The notes under the pieces are model-generated. The model ran no database searches and had not been told where the DNA came from. It saw only the letters and a program-made list of their open reading frames with translations. Positions 7,442 to 15,991 of a DNA stretch of 64,000 nt are shown piece after piece (position 1 is the first letter of the stretch; the number at the start of each line of letters is the position of its first letter). The position numbers were made by a program, and so were the translations under genes. The stretch comes from an uncultured Clostridia bacterium (GTDB taxonomy: Bacteria > Bacillota > Clostridia > Monoglobales > Monoglobaceae): positions 1 through 64,000 of the forward strand of contig CAJTWN010000004.1 of assembly GCA_910580105.1 (NCBI GenBank), read 5' to 3'.

Positions 7442-9028
7442 TTATGAATTGGGATCCGTATCATTGATTTCTTCATCCTTGGCAAGTTTATATTCAATGG
7501 ATTCCACAAGCGCCTGCCAGGAAGCATCAATAACGTCAGTAGAGACACCAACTGTTGTCCAGGAATCTTTTTCGTCACTGGAAGTAATAAGTACACGTAC
7601 CTTTGCACCTGTTGCCTTTTGCGGTTCCAGAACACGAACCTTATAGTCGGTGAGGCGAACATTTGACAGTTGGGGATAGAACAATACCAATACTCTTCGC
7701 AAAGCGCTGTCCAGAGCGTGTACGGGTCCATCGCCTTCTGCGGCGGTAATTTCTGTCTGCTTGCCAACGGTCACCTTAATGATTGCAGAAGCGCTGTACT
7801 TCTGGACAGAAGGTTCATCAACCACTGTTTTAAAGTAATCGAGATGGAAGTATTTTTTTGTCTGTCCCAAAAGTTTTTTTACCAGCAACTCAAAGCTGGC
7901 TTCTGCTGCTTCATATTGAAAGCCTTCGTATTCTTTTTGCTTTACGGTATCACAGATAAGCTGTGTCTCTTCAGCATCTTTGGTGAGGGTGGGATCAATT
8001 TTGTTAATCTTCTTTAACACAGTACTCCGCCCTGCTACCTCACTCATCAGAAAGTGCCGTTCATTCCCGACCTGGTCCGGGCAGATGTGCTCAAAGGAGC
8101 GGGATAATTTGTTTACACCATCAATGTGCATACCGGCTTTGTGCGAGAAGGCAGAACGGCCCACATAGGGAAGATTATTTTCCAATGGCTGATTGGCAAT
8201 TTCTGCAATCAGCCGGGCGGTTGTGGTCAATTTTTGCATTTTATTTTCCGGAATACAGATATGGCCCCGCTTGAGCTGGAGATTGGGGATAATGGCAGAT
8301 AAATTGGCATTTCCGCAGCGTTCTCCATACCCAAGGTATGTCCCCTGTACTTGTTTACATCCAGCCAATACAGCAGCAATTGAATTTGCAATTCCGCAGC
8401 CGCTGTCATTATGACAATGAATGCCAAGGGGTGTTGTTACCTGTTTTTTGACTTCATCGACAATAGAAGAAACTTCATCCGGAAAGCATCCGCCATTTGT
8501 CTCGCAGAGACAAAGCAGATCAGCGCCGCCCTTTTCGGCGGCATGAAGTGCATCAATTGCATACGATGGATTGTTTTTAAATCCATCAAAAAAATGTTCG
8601 GCATCGAAAATAACCGTTTTCCCTTTTTCCTTGAAAAAGGAGATGGTATCATAAATCATATGCAGATTTTCTTCCAGGGTGGCATTCAGGATTTTTGTTG
8701 CATGAAGATCCCATGCCTTTCCGAAAATAGCGACGGCATCTGTGCCTGCATTCAGAAGGGAAAGACAGTTATTGTCCTCTTCAACGCGGATATTCCGCCG
8801 TCTGGTGGCACCGAAGGCAACCAGTTGTGCGGATTGCAATCTGCAGTGTTTGGCTTTTTCGAAGAATTCCAGGTCTTTTGGATTGGAGCCGGGATTCCCA
8901 GCCTCGATGTATGCAATGCCTAAGTCATCCAGGGCTTTTACAATATTGAGTTTATCTTCTACACTGAAATTGATACCCGCACCCTGCGCACCATCGCGCA
9001 GGGTGGAGTCAAAGATTTCTAAGTTCAT
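7442..9028 (-). CDS. cimA: (R)-citramalate synthase
   Basis: 528 residues. It condenses pyruvate and acetyl-CoA to citramalate, the first step of the threonine-independent isoleucine route. The TIM barrel starts with DSTLRDGAQGAGINFS, has the metal-binding HCHND (in GIHCHNDSGCGIANS) and ends in a LeuA-type regulatory dimer domain (about 400-520, TVGVSTDVIDASWQAL). The length and the DGAQGAG opening fit the CimA branch rather than 2-isopropylmalate synthase. I took the ATG at 9028 (GGAGAT upstream, MNLEIFDSTLRDG) over an in-frame start at 9136. No leuA is seen in the cluster, so either this enzyme or a distant gene must supply 2-isopropylmalate. The citramalate assignment is from family resemblance, and the substrate could be checked only biochemically. 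Confidence 0.88.
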   Translation of the reverse strand: MNLEIFDSTLRDGAQGAGINFSVEDKLNIVKALDDLGIAYIEAGNPGSNPKDLEFFEKAKHCRLQSAQLVAFGATRRRNIRVEEDNNCLSLLNAGTDAVAIFGKAWDLHATKILNATLEENLHMIYDTISFFKEKGKTVIFDAEHFFDGFKNNPSYAIDALHAAEKGGADLLCLCETNGGCFPDEVSSIVDEVKKQVTTPLGIHCHNDSGCGIANSIAAVLAGCKQVQGTYLGYGERCGNANLSAIIPNLQLKRGHICIPENKMQKLTTTARLIAEIANQPLENNLPYVGRSAFSHKAGMHIDGVNKLSRSFEHICPDQVGNERHFLMSEVAGRSTVLKKINKIDPTLTKDAEETQLICDTVKQKEYEGFQYEAAEASFELLVKKLLGQTKKYFHLDYFKTVVDEPSVQKYSASAIIKVTVGKQTEITAAEGDGPVHALDSALRRVLVLFYPQLSNVRLTDYKVRVLEPQKATGAKVRVLITSSDEKDSWTTVGVSTDVIDASWQALVESIEYKLAKDEEINDTDPNS

Positions 9029-9319
9029 AAAAATCTCCATTCTGCCGCCCTGCATCGGCATATATAAATTGCAAGCACTCTTGTCAGCAGGGCAGGAGAA
9101 GACAAGAGCTTTTTGCCCATGTGCATTTTTACCCAAAGCATATGCTTTTCGTCATCTCATTGCGGATAAATTTGCCGGAAGAAAGAAGATAGGGGTCAAA
9201 TTGTTTTTAAAAGAAAAAACAAGCAGATGAACTGTATCCACGTTCTATATATCCCAAGCAACATCACCGGAAGTATAATGAGAAAAAAATTTTTTTAACC
9301 AGCGGAAAAAGCGTCTGAT

Positions 9320-10987
9320 TTATGCCTTTAATACTGCCCCGGTTGAGGCAGAGGTGACAAGCTTTGCATATTTGCGTAAAACGCCGGAATTTATCTTTGG
9401 TTCTTTGGGCACAAAGTTTTCGCGTCTTGTTGCAAGTTCTTCGTCTGAAATTTTCATTTCAATTTTTCCATCCGGGATGTCAATTGCAATAATATCGCCA
9501 TCTTTTACAAGTCCGATATTTCCGCCTTCAGCGGCTTCCGGAGATACATGGCCAATTGCTGCACCACGGGTTGCGCCGCTGAAACGGCCGTCAGTAATCA
9601 ATGCAACGTCTTCGTCCAGGCCCATACCTGCAATAGCAGAGGTGGGAGAGAGCATTTCGCGCATTCCCGGGCCGCCTTTGGGACCTTCGTAACGGATTAC
9701 TACAACATCACCTTTTTTGATTTTTCCGCCAAGAATTGCGGCAATCGCATCTTCTTCACTTTCGAAAACAACTGCCGGGCCTTCGTGTACCAGCATTGCG
9801 TCCTTGACAGCACTGCGTTTTACAACACAGCCATCCGGTGCAATATTTCCTTTCAAAACGGCAATACCGCCGGTTTCGCTGTATGGATTTTCGATTGGAC
9901 GGATAATGCTGTGGTCGAGGTTTCTGGCATTTTTAATGTTTTCCCCCACTGTTTTACCGGTTGCGGTCATGCAATCCAGATGCAGAAGGTCTTTCTTTGC
10001 AATTTCACTCATTACTGCGGGGATACCGCCTGCTTCGTACAGGTCAACGATGAAGGTATGGCCCGCAGGTGCCAGATGACAGAGATTCGGGGTTTTTGCA
10101 CTGATGGTATTTGCAACATCAAGATTGATATGGACCCCTGCTTCATAGGCAATTGCCGGAAGATGAAGCATACTGTTGGTACTGCATCCCAGTGCCATAT
10201 CCATGGTAAGTGCATTCATAAAAGCATTTTCAACCATAATATCTTTGGGACGGATGTCGTTTTTGACAAGTTCCATAATTTGCATACCAGCCTTTTTGGC
10301 AAGGCTGACTCTTTCGCCATAGACCGCAGGAATGGTTCCGTTGCCCGGAAGCGCCATGCCGAGTACTTCAGAGAGACAGTTCATACTGTTGGCGGTAAAC
10401 ATACCGGAACAGGAGCCGCAAGTGGGGCAAGCGCTGTTCTCTTCTTCAATAACGTCAGTCTCTGTCATATTGCCGGCCGCCTCTGCACCGACATATTCAA
10501 ACATATCGGTGAGACTCAGGCGTTTTTCAGAACAATGGCTTTTTCCCGGAAGCATTGGTCCGCCGCTGATGACAATGGAAGGAATGTTGATACGTGCTGC
10601 TGCCATCAGCATTCCGGGAACCACTTTGTCACAGTTTGGGATGAGAACCAGACCATCAAACTGATGTGCCTTGGCAAGAGTTTCAACAGAGTCTGCAATA
10701 ATTTCACGGGAAACCAGGGAATAGTGCATCCCCTCATGTCCCATTGCGATACCGTCACATACTGCAATAGCAGGAACTTCAATGGGGGTTCCGCCGGCCA
10801 TGCGGATACCGTCTTTTGCAGCCTTTGCAATTGTGTCCAGATGGATGTGACCGGGAACAATTTCACTTTGGGCATTGACAACGCCGATCAGCGGCCGCTG
10901 AATTTCTTCATCAGTAAAGCCCATGGCTTTAAAAAGTGAGCGGTGTGGCGCTTTGCTTACGCCGGATTTTACTTTATCACTGTTCAT
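9320..10987 (-). CDS. ilvD: Dihydroxy-acid dehydratase
   Basis: 555 residues, full length. It dehydrates 2,3-dihydroxy-3-methylbutanoate and the pentanoate homologue, the third step of valine and isoleucine synthesis. Signatures include NCDKVVPGMLMAAARINIPS near 118-137 and CPTCGSCSGMFTANSMNCL near 188-206, which carry the Fe-S cluster cysteines. GGPGMREMLSPTSA and TDGRFSGATRG near 440-475 are also present. It lies 291 bp upstream of cimA and 315 bp downstream of ilvC, larger gaps than elsewhere in the cluster, so internal promoters or processing are possible. Confidence 0.97.
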   Translation of the reverse strand: MNSDKVKSGVSKAPHRSLFKAMGFTDEEIQRPLIGVVNAQSEIVPGHIHLDTIAKAAKDGIRMAGGTPIEVPAIAVCDGIAMGHEGMHYSLVSREIIADSVETLAKAHQFDGLVLIPNCDKVVPGMLMAAARINIPSIVISGGPMLPGKSHCSEKRLSLTDMFEYVGAEAAGNMTETDVIEEENSACPTCGSCSGMFTANSMNCLSEVLGMALPGNGTIPAVYGERVSLAKKAGMQIMELVKNDIRPKDIMVENAFMNALTMDMALGCSTNSMLHLPAIAYEAGVHINLDVANTISAKTPNLCHLAPAGHTFIVDLYEAGGIPAVMSEIAKKDLLHLDCMTATGKTVGENIKNARNLDHSIIRPIENPYSETGGIAVLKGNIAPDGCVVKRSAVKDAMLVHEGPAVVFESEEDAIAAILGGKIKKGDVVVIRYEGPKGGPGMREMLSPTSAIAGMGLDEDVALITDGRFSGATRGAAIGHVSPEAAEGGNIGLVKDGDIIAIDIPDGKIEMKISDEELATRRENFVPKEPKINSGVLRKYAKLVTSASTGAVLKA

Positions 10988-11302
10988 ATTTATGCCTCCA
11001 AATAGGATAATGATAGTTCGTCAATGGACGACTATATGGAAAGATAGCGTGCTGATAACAGCACGCTCAAATGGGGAAACAGTTATGAAAATGTGTCATA
11101 TTATGATTCCCCGATGACAACAAAGGCGGGATACCTTTTTGCTATACAGGTCTTCTTTTTTTGCAGCGGCCTATGCCGCCGTCGTAAAACCATTGTATAT
11201 AGGAGCAATAAAAGGCGCCTTATTGAAAATTGCGGTATAGAAAGGTTTTTCTATACCGCAAATGCTTCATAATTAAGTAATTTTATACAATCCGCGATAC
11301 AA
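10988..11302. other. ilvC-ilvD spacer with several hairpins
   Basis: No gene is seen. On either strand, AGCGTGCT-gataac-AGCACGCT (about 11046-11067) and GCGGC-ctat-GCCGC (about 11165-11178) form short hairpins, and a 13-bp stem lies at 11231-11260. There is no T-box consensus. It may hold a promoter or attenuator for ilvD, but I cannot identify one confidently. Confidence 0.5.
11228..11262 (-). terminator. Hairpin after ilvC, possible partial terminator
   Basis: TGCGGTATAGAAA pairs perfectly with TTTCTATACCGCA around a short loop. On the minus strand it is followed by only a weak T tract (attttc), 40 bases after the ilvC stop. It could attenuate transcription into ilvD or stabilise the upstream mRNA. 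Confidence 0.55.
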
Positions 11303-12292
11303 TTAGTCGTTCCAGGAATACATCTTTCTGAGTTCCTTACCAACTTTTTCGAGCTGGTGTTCAGCCTTGATTCTTCTGGTTGCATTGAAGTGCGGACGGT
11401 TGACAGCGTTCTCAGCAATCCAGTTTCTTGCAAATGTACCATCCTGGATTTCAGTAAGAACCTTTTTCATCTCTTTCTTTGTTTCATCAGTAATGATTCT
11501 CTTCCCGATTTCATAGTCACCGTATTCAGCTGTATCAGAAATGGAATTTCTCATTTCAGTGAAACCACCGTGATAGATAAGGTCAACGATAAGTTTCATC
11601 TCGTGGATACATTCAAAATAAGCATTCTGTGGATCATAGCCTGCTTCAACCAAAGTTTCAAAACCTGCCTGCATCAAAGCGGTTACGCCGCCGCAAAGTA
11701 CAGCCTGCTCGCCAAAGAGGTCAGTTTCGGTTTCCATCTTAAAGGTAGTTTCCAAAACGCCTGCACGGCTGCCGCCGATACCTGCTGCATATGCAAGGCC
11801 AATATCAAAAGCATTGCCGCTTGCGTCCTGTGCAACAGCAACCAGACAGGGAACACCCTTGCCGGCAACGTATTCACTTCTTACTGTGTGGCCGGGGCCT
11901 TTGGGCGCGATCATGATAACATCAACATCTGCCGGCGGTATGATTTGCTGGAAGTGAATGTTGAAGCCATGTGCAAATGCGAGAATCTTGCCTGCGCTGA
12001 GATTCGGTTCGATGCTTTCTTTATAGAGTTTTGCCTGTTTTTCATCGTTGATCAGAATCATGATGAGATCAGCCTTTGCAGCGGCTTCTGCTGCTGTATA
12101 AACTTCAAATCCTGCTTCTTCAGCAATTTTCCAGGATTTGCTTCCTTCATAGAGACCTACGATAACGTTCACGCCGCTTTCTTTAAGATTAAGCGCGTGT
12201 GCGTGACCCTGACTGCCGTAACCGATGATAGCAACAGTCTTATTGCTTAAAAGTCCCAAATTACAATCGCTAGCGTAAAAAATCTTTGCCAT
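11303..12292 (-). CDS. ilvC: Ketol-acid reductoisomerase (class I)
   Basis: 329 residues, the short class I form. It isomerises and reduces 2-acetolactate or 2-aceto-2-hydroxybutanoate with NAD(P)H. The Rossmann motif GYGSQGHAHALNLKESG lies at about 24-40, and the metal site is in the C-terminal helical domain (TDLFGEQAVLCGG near 190, ECIHEMKLIVDLIY near 228). The conserved class I end THFNATRR-like segment appears as RPHFNATRRIKAEHQLEKVG. It sits 114 bp after ilvH in the same orientation. Confidence 0.97.
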   Translation of the reverse strand: MAKIFYASDCNLGLLSNKTVAIIGYGSQGHAHALNLKESGVNVIVGLYEGSKSWKIAEEAGFEVYTAAEAAAKADLIMILINDEKQAKLYKESIEPNLSAGKILAFAHGFNIHFQQIIPPADVDVIMIAPKGPGHTVRSEYVAGKGVPCLVAVAQDASGNAFDIGLAYAAGIGGSRAGVLETTFKMETETDLFGEQAVLCGGVTALMQAGFETLVEAGYDPQNAYFECIHEMKLIVDLIYHGGFTEMRNSISDTAEYGDYEIGKRIITDETKKEMKKVLTEIQDGTFARNWIAENAVNRPHFNATRRIKAEHQLEKVGKELRKMYSWND

Positions 12293-12406
12293 TTTAATTC
12301 CTCCAATAGCTCAAAAGCTTATATAAATTTTTATTATTTTTCTATTGTATATCCCATCTTATTGTACGGGGACAGCTGTATTTGTACAATATGACCCTGT
12401 AAAAGT

Positions 12407-12880
12407 TTAACCTCTGAAAAGTCCGGTAAGACCGGTACGGACGAGGTCTTTTACCTCATATTGATCCATCAGGTCAATGAATGCGTTGATTTTGCTGGGG
12501 CCTCCGGTAAGTTCCGCTGTCATAATTTCAGTTGAAATATCAACGATGTTTGCCCGGAAAATATCGCAAATTTGCATAACCCCTGCCTTGTCTGCGGCGC
12601 TGACCTTGACCAGTACATGTTCACGCAATACGGCAGAATCCTTGCGAAGCTCATCAATCTGAATAACATTCACAAGTTTTGCCAGCTGATTTTTTATTTG
12701 GGTCAGGGTTGCATCATCCGCATGGGTGACAATGGTCATTCTGGAAACATCCGGATTTTCTGTCACACCGACGGAGAGACTGTCAATATTATACATGCGC
12801 CGGGAAAAAAGGCCGGCAATACGGCTGAGTACACCTGCATGATTTTCAACCAAAACAGATAAAACGTGCATTTGTTCCAT
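12407..12880 (-). CDS. ilvH: Acetolactate synthase, small regulatory subunit
   Basis: 157 residues. The N-terminal ACT domain (HVLSVLVENHAGVLSRIAGLFSRR, then YNIDSLSVG) gives feedback sensitivity to valine, and the C-terminal half (about 80-157) is the IlvN/IlvH family domain (SKINAFIDLMDQYEVKDLVRTG). It starts 12 bp after the ilvB stop, so the two subunits are likely translated together. Confidence 0.96.
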   Translation of the reverse strand: MEQMHVLSVLVENHAGVLSRIAGLFSRRMYNIDSLSVGVTENPDVSRMTIVTHADDATLTQIKNQLAKLVNVIQIDELRKDSAVLREHVLVKVSAADKAGVMQICDIFRANIVDISTEIMTAELTGGPSKINAFIDLMDQYEVKDLVRTGLTGLFRG

Positions 12881-12892
12881 TTTATATCCCTC

Positions 12893-14572
12893 CTAGTCGA
12901 TGTTAATTTCAAGTATTGGTTCTTCAATGGAATGACCGGTGGGTACCATAGGAAGAACGGTTTGATCTTCGTGAATGATACAGTTGATGACGGTGGGCTG
13001 GCAGCGTGTTTTGAGCGCTTCTTGAATAGCCTGTGCCAACTCTTCTTTGTTCGTAACCGTAAAGGCCTTTGCGCCTAAGCCTTCTGCAACCATGTCATAG
13101 TTGGTTTTCTTATTCAGGGTTGTATTCGAGAACCGTTTTTCATAGAACAGGCGCTGCCATTGGCGAACCATACCAAGTACATTGTTGTTCATAATGACTT
13201 CAATAATAGGAAGTTCTTCTTTTGCTGCTGTCGACAGCTCCTGCATATTCATATGAAAACATCCGTCTCCGGTCACATTGATAACGGTAGCGTCAGGATT
13301 TGCAATCTGTGCGCCGATTGCGGCGCCCAGGCCAAAGCCCATTGTGCCCAGACCACCCGAAGATAAAAAGTGCCGTGGCTTTTCAATGCTGTAAAACTGC
13401 GCCGTCCACATTTGGTGTTGTCCAACATCTGTGGAGACAATGGCATCCCCTTTGGTATAGTCATACAGAGTTTCAAGAACACATTGTGGTGTGAAGGTTT
13501 CGCCTGTGGAATGGATAAGGGGATATTCCGCTTTCCATTTCTTAATCTGCTGCATCCATCCGGAATGATTTTGTTGTTTCAGTTGTTTGTTCAGTTCACA
13601 GAGAACTGCATTTGCATTACCGACAATACTTTGTGTTGCTTTGATGTTTTTGTCAATTTCAGCCCGGTCAGCATCTATATGTATAATTTTTGCATTTTTA
13701 GCAAAGGAACTGGTATCACAGGTTACACGGTCAGAAAAACGTGCACCGATTGCGATCAAAAGGTCACAGTCCTTTACGGCGAGGGAGGTGGTTTTTGTTC
13801 CGTGCATTCCGATCATCCCGGTAAAAGCTTCATGGCTGGCAGGGAAACCGCCAAGTCCCATAACCGAAAGGGTAATGGGAGCGTCCATAAGTGATTGGAA
13901 TTTTTGAAGTTCAGCAGAAGCGTTTGCTGCAATGATGCCGCCGCCGGCATAAATCAGCGGACGCTCGGCCTTTTCAATCAATTCAATGGTTTTTGCAAAG
14001 TCCGAAGCGGGTGAATCAATGACATAATGTTCCACTCTTTCGGGAATAATCTTTTCGTAATCACCGGTGTTTCCGGTTGCATCTTTTGTTATATCAATCA
14101 GCACAGGGCCGGGCCGGCCGGAAGCGGCAATTTCAAATGCTTTGCGGATGGTTGGCGCGATGTCGTTTGCGTCTTTAACCAAAAAGTTGTGTTTGGTAAC
14201 TGGCATAGTCACACCGACAATGTCAATTTCCTGGAACGAGTCTTTTCCCAAAATTGAAGTCGCAACATTACAGGTAATGGCAACCATCGGTATAGAATCC
14301 ATATAGGCGGTTGCAATACCGGTTACAAGATTGGTGGCGCCGGGGCCGGAGGTTGCAAAGACAACACCAACCTTTCCCGTGCTTCTTGCATAGCCGTCAG
14401 CAGCATGTGCCGCCCCTTGTTCATGGGCAGTCAAAACGTGTCTGATTTTATCAGAATATTTATAAAGGGAGTCGTATATGTTTAGAATAGAGCCGCCCGG
14501 ATAACCGAACACGGTATCAACGCCCTGCTCCATCAAACATTCAATTACGATGTCCGCACCTGTTAATATCAT
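12893..14572 (-). CDS. ilvB: Acetolactate synthase, large catalytic subunit
   Basis: 559 residues. Thiamine diphosphate enzyme that joins two pyruvates, or pyruvate and 2-oxobutyrate. The N-terminal domain has GYPGGSILNIYDSLY and the catalytic Glu in HEQGAAHAADGYARSTG near residue 50. The C-terminal cofactor domain has the GDG...NMQE motif (TGDGCFHMNMQELSTA near 435-450). The biosynthetic type is supported by the ilvH partner directly downstream. Translation starts at the ATG at 14572 behind AAAGGAG. First gene of the cluster. Confidence 0.96.
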   Translation of the reverse strand: MILTGADIVIECLMEQGVDTVFGYPGGSILNIYDSLYKYSDKIRHVLTAHEQGAAHAADGYARSTGKVGVVFATSGPGATNLVTGIATAYMDSIPMVAITCNVATSILGKDSFQEIDIVGVTMPVTKHNFLVKDANDIAPTIRKAFEIAASGRPGPVLIDITKDATGNTGDYEKIIPERVEHYVIDSPASDFAKTIELIEKAERPLIYAGGGIIAANASAELQKFQSLMDAPITLSVMGLGGFPASHEAFTGMIGMHGTKTTSLAVKDCDLLIAIGARFSDRVTCDTSSFAKNAKIIHIDADRAEIDKNIKATQSIVGNANAVLCELNKQLKQQNHSGWMQQIKKWKAEYPLIHSTGETFTPQCVLETLYDYTKGDAIVSTDVGQHQMWTAQFYSIEKPRHFLSSGGLGTMGFGLGAAIGAQIANPDATVINVTGDGCFHMNMQELSTAAKEELPIIEVIMNNNVLGMVRQWQRLFYEKRFSNTTLNKKTNYDMVAEGLGAKAFTVTNKEELAQAIQEALKTRCQPTVINCIIHEDQTVLPMVPTGHSIEEPILEINID

Positions 14573-14655
14573 CTCACAATCACTCCTTTGATGGATTTAC
14601 AGACCTCCATATTATTCTTATATAATATTATAGAAGTTTTCGCTGTTATCAAATT

Positions 14656-14684
14656 ATTATAGCGTATAGATATCCGTTTGTCAA
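14656..14684 (-). promoter_or_regulatory. SigA-type promoter of ilvB
   Basis: On the minus strand, TTGACA (14684-14679) and TATAAT (14661-14656) are separated by 17 bases. The leader before ilvB is only about 75 nt, too short for a T-box. Confidence 0.85.
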
Positions 14685-14717
14685 CAATTTCACGGTAAAG
14701 AACCAACGAAAAAACAG

Positions 14718-14746
14718 TTTACAACAATAGAATATTGTGTTAAAAT
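14718..14746 (+). promoter_or_regulatory. Promoter of the chromate transporter pair
   Basis: TTTACA and TAAAAT are separated by 17 bases, about 40 bp before the start codon at 14786. It diverges from the ilvB promoter with about 34 bp between the two -35 elements. Confidence 0.65.
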
Positions 14747-14785
14747 ACCTAAAAATTCAAAGTATAAAAAGAAGGGCTGGCTTGA

Positions 14786-15352
14786 ATGAAAAAAGAAAAC
14801 TTAATTAGACAGTTGGGTGCTTTGTTTGTCACTTTTGCCAAGGTTGGCATAATGACCTTTGGCGGTGGATATGCAATGCTGCCGATGCTGGAACGGGAGG
14901 TCGTCAATAGGAAAAAATGGGCGACAAATGAGGAAATAATGAATTATTTTGCTGTCGGGCAATGTACGCCGGGCGTTATTGCTGTCAATACGGCGACATT
15001 TATTGGGTATAAACAAAGGGGAATTGCCGGAGGTGTTTTTGCCACGCTCGGTGTTGTGTTCCCGTCTGTGGTCATTATTACAATTATAGCTGCATTTATC
15101 CAGAATTTTGCAGACCTTCCGGTAGTCACCCATGCCTTTGCAGGGGTTCGGGCTGTCGTTGCTGTTTTGGTGGTGGACGCAGTGATTAAGTTTTTTAAAG
15201 CAGGCTGTAAGGATTGGTTTGGTGTCGTTGTTGCAGTTCTTGCCTTTATTATTGCGGGAATTTTGGGGATTTCAAGTGTCTACGTGGTTATTGGTGCGTT
15301 GGTTGTCGGTTTAATTGCCGGGCTTACCTTTCGCAGAAATATAAAGGAATAG
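14786..15352 (+). CDS. Chromate transporter family protein, first half-size subunit
   Basis: 188 residues, membrane protein. It is a short-chain CHR protein equal to one half of classical ChrA. The family motif FGGGYAMLPMLEREVV lies near 24-40 and the PG-containing GQCTPGVIAVNTATFIGYKQ near 58-77. Four to six hydrophobic segments are visible. Ten bases separate it from the second half gene. Short CHR pairs work as heterodimers in Bacillus. In organisms like this the physiological substrate is not certain to be chromate. Confidence 0.88.
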   Translation: MKKENLIRQLGALFVTFAKVGIMTFGGGYAMLPMLEREVVNRKKWATNEEIMNYFAVGQCTPGVIAVNTATFIGYKQRGIAGGVFATLGVVFPSVVIITIIAAFIQNFADLPVVTHAFAGVRAVVAVLVVDAVIKFFKAGCKDWFGVVVAVLAFIIAGILGISSVYVVIGALVVGLIAGLTFRRNIKE

Positions 15353-15362
15353 GGGGATAGCG

Positions 15363-15962
15363 ATGCTGTATTTACAATTATTTGTCGAGTTTTTTAAGAC
15401 GGGACTTTTTGCCGTTGGCGGCGGTTTGGCAACGCTTCCCTTTCTGCACGATATTGCCCTTAAATATCCCCAGTGGTTTACCACAGATATGCTGGCGGAT
15501 ATGATTGCGGTTTCCGAATCAACACCCGGCCCGATGGGAATCAATATGGCGACTTATGCCGGATTTCATGCCGGATCTTCCGGCGGCAATTTTTTTGCCG
15601 GTCTTTTGGGCGGTGTGGTGGCAACGGCTTCGTTGATTCTGCCGTCGATTATTGTCATTGTTATCGTTGCCAAAATGCTGGATAAGTTTAATGAGAGCAA
15701 AATTGTGAAAGATGTTTTTTACGGACTTCGTCCGGCTGTGGCAGGATTGATTGCCGTTGCAACCTTGCAGGTGATGAAGGTTTCTATATTTACCTTTGAA
15801 AAATTCGAGGGATCGGGAAACATTCTGGATATGTTCAACTGGAAGTCTTTAGTGCTTTTTGCGGCTGTCTTCATTTTGACCAGATTTAAAAAGATTAAAA
15901 AAATCCATCCGGTTGTATTTATTCTTGCAGGAGCTGTTGTCGGCATTTTGTTTCAAATATAA
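15363..15962 (+). CDS. Chromate transporter family protein, second half-size subunit
   Basis: 199 residues. It has the paralogous CHR motifs FAVGGGLATLPFLHDIA near 17-33 and STPGPMGINMATYAGF near 55-70, plus further membrane helices. It is translated right after the first subunit (10-bp gap, own GGGG-AG site), consistent with a two-gene operon for a heterodimeric transporter. It is followed by a bidirectional terminator shared with the convergent amidohydrolase gene. Confidence 0.88.
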   Translation: MLYLQLFVEFFKTGLFAVGGGLATLPFLHDIALKYPQWFTTDMLADMIAVSESTPGPMGINMATYAGFHAGSSGGNFFAGLLGGVVATASLILPSIIVIVIVAKMLDKFNESKIVKDVFYGLRPAVAGLIAVATLQVMKVSIFTFEKFEGSGNILDMFNWKSLVLFAAVFILTRFKKIKKIHPVVFILAGAVVGILFQI

Positions 15963-15990
15963 AAAAACCGTGCATCTGCACGGTTTTTTT
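15961..15990. terminator. Bidirectional terminator between convergent genes
   Basis: AAAAAAACCGTGCA and its exact complement enclose a two-base loop. The A and T runs make it usable for both the chromate pair (plus) and the amidohydrolase operon (minus). Confidence 0.9.
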
Positions 15991-15991
15991 A

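Noticed and set aside
7442..9136. Longer start of cimA at 9136
   Set aside because: The extra 36 residues do not belong to the family and there is no ribosome site; the start at 9028 has one.
9548..10939. Long open frame on the plus strand opposite ilvD
   Set aside because: It lies antisense to a clear dihydroxy-acid dehydratase, is rich in Cys and His, and has no ribosome site.
14573..14612. Leader peptide with many Val and Ile before ilvB
   Set aside because: The short frame has no ribosome site of its own and overlaps the ilvB start; no attenuator hairpin or T-box accompanies it.
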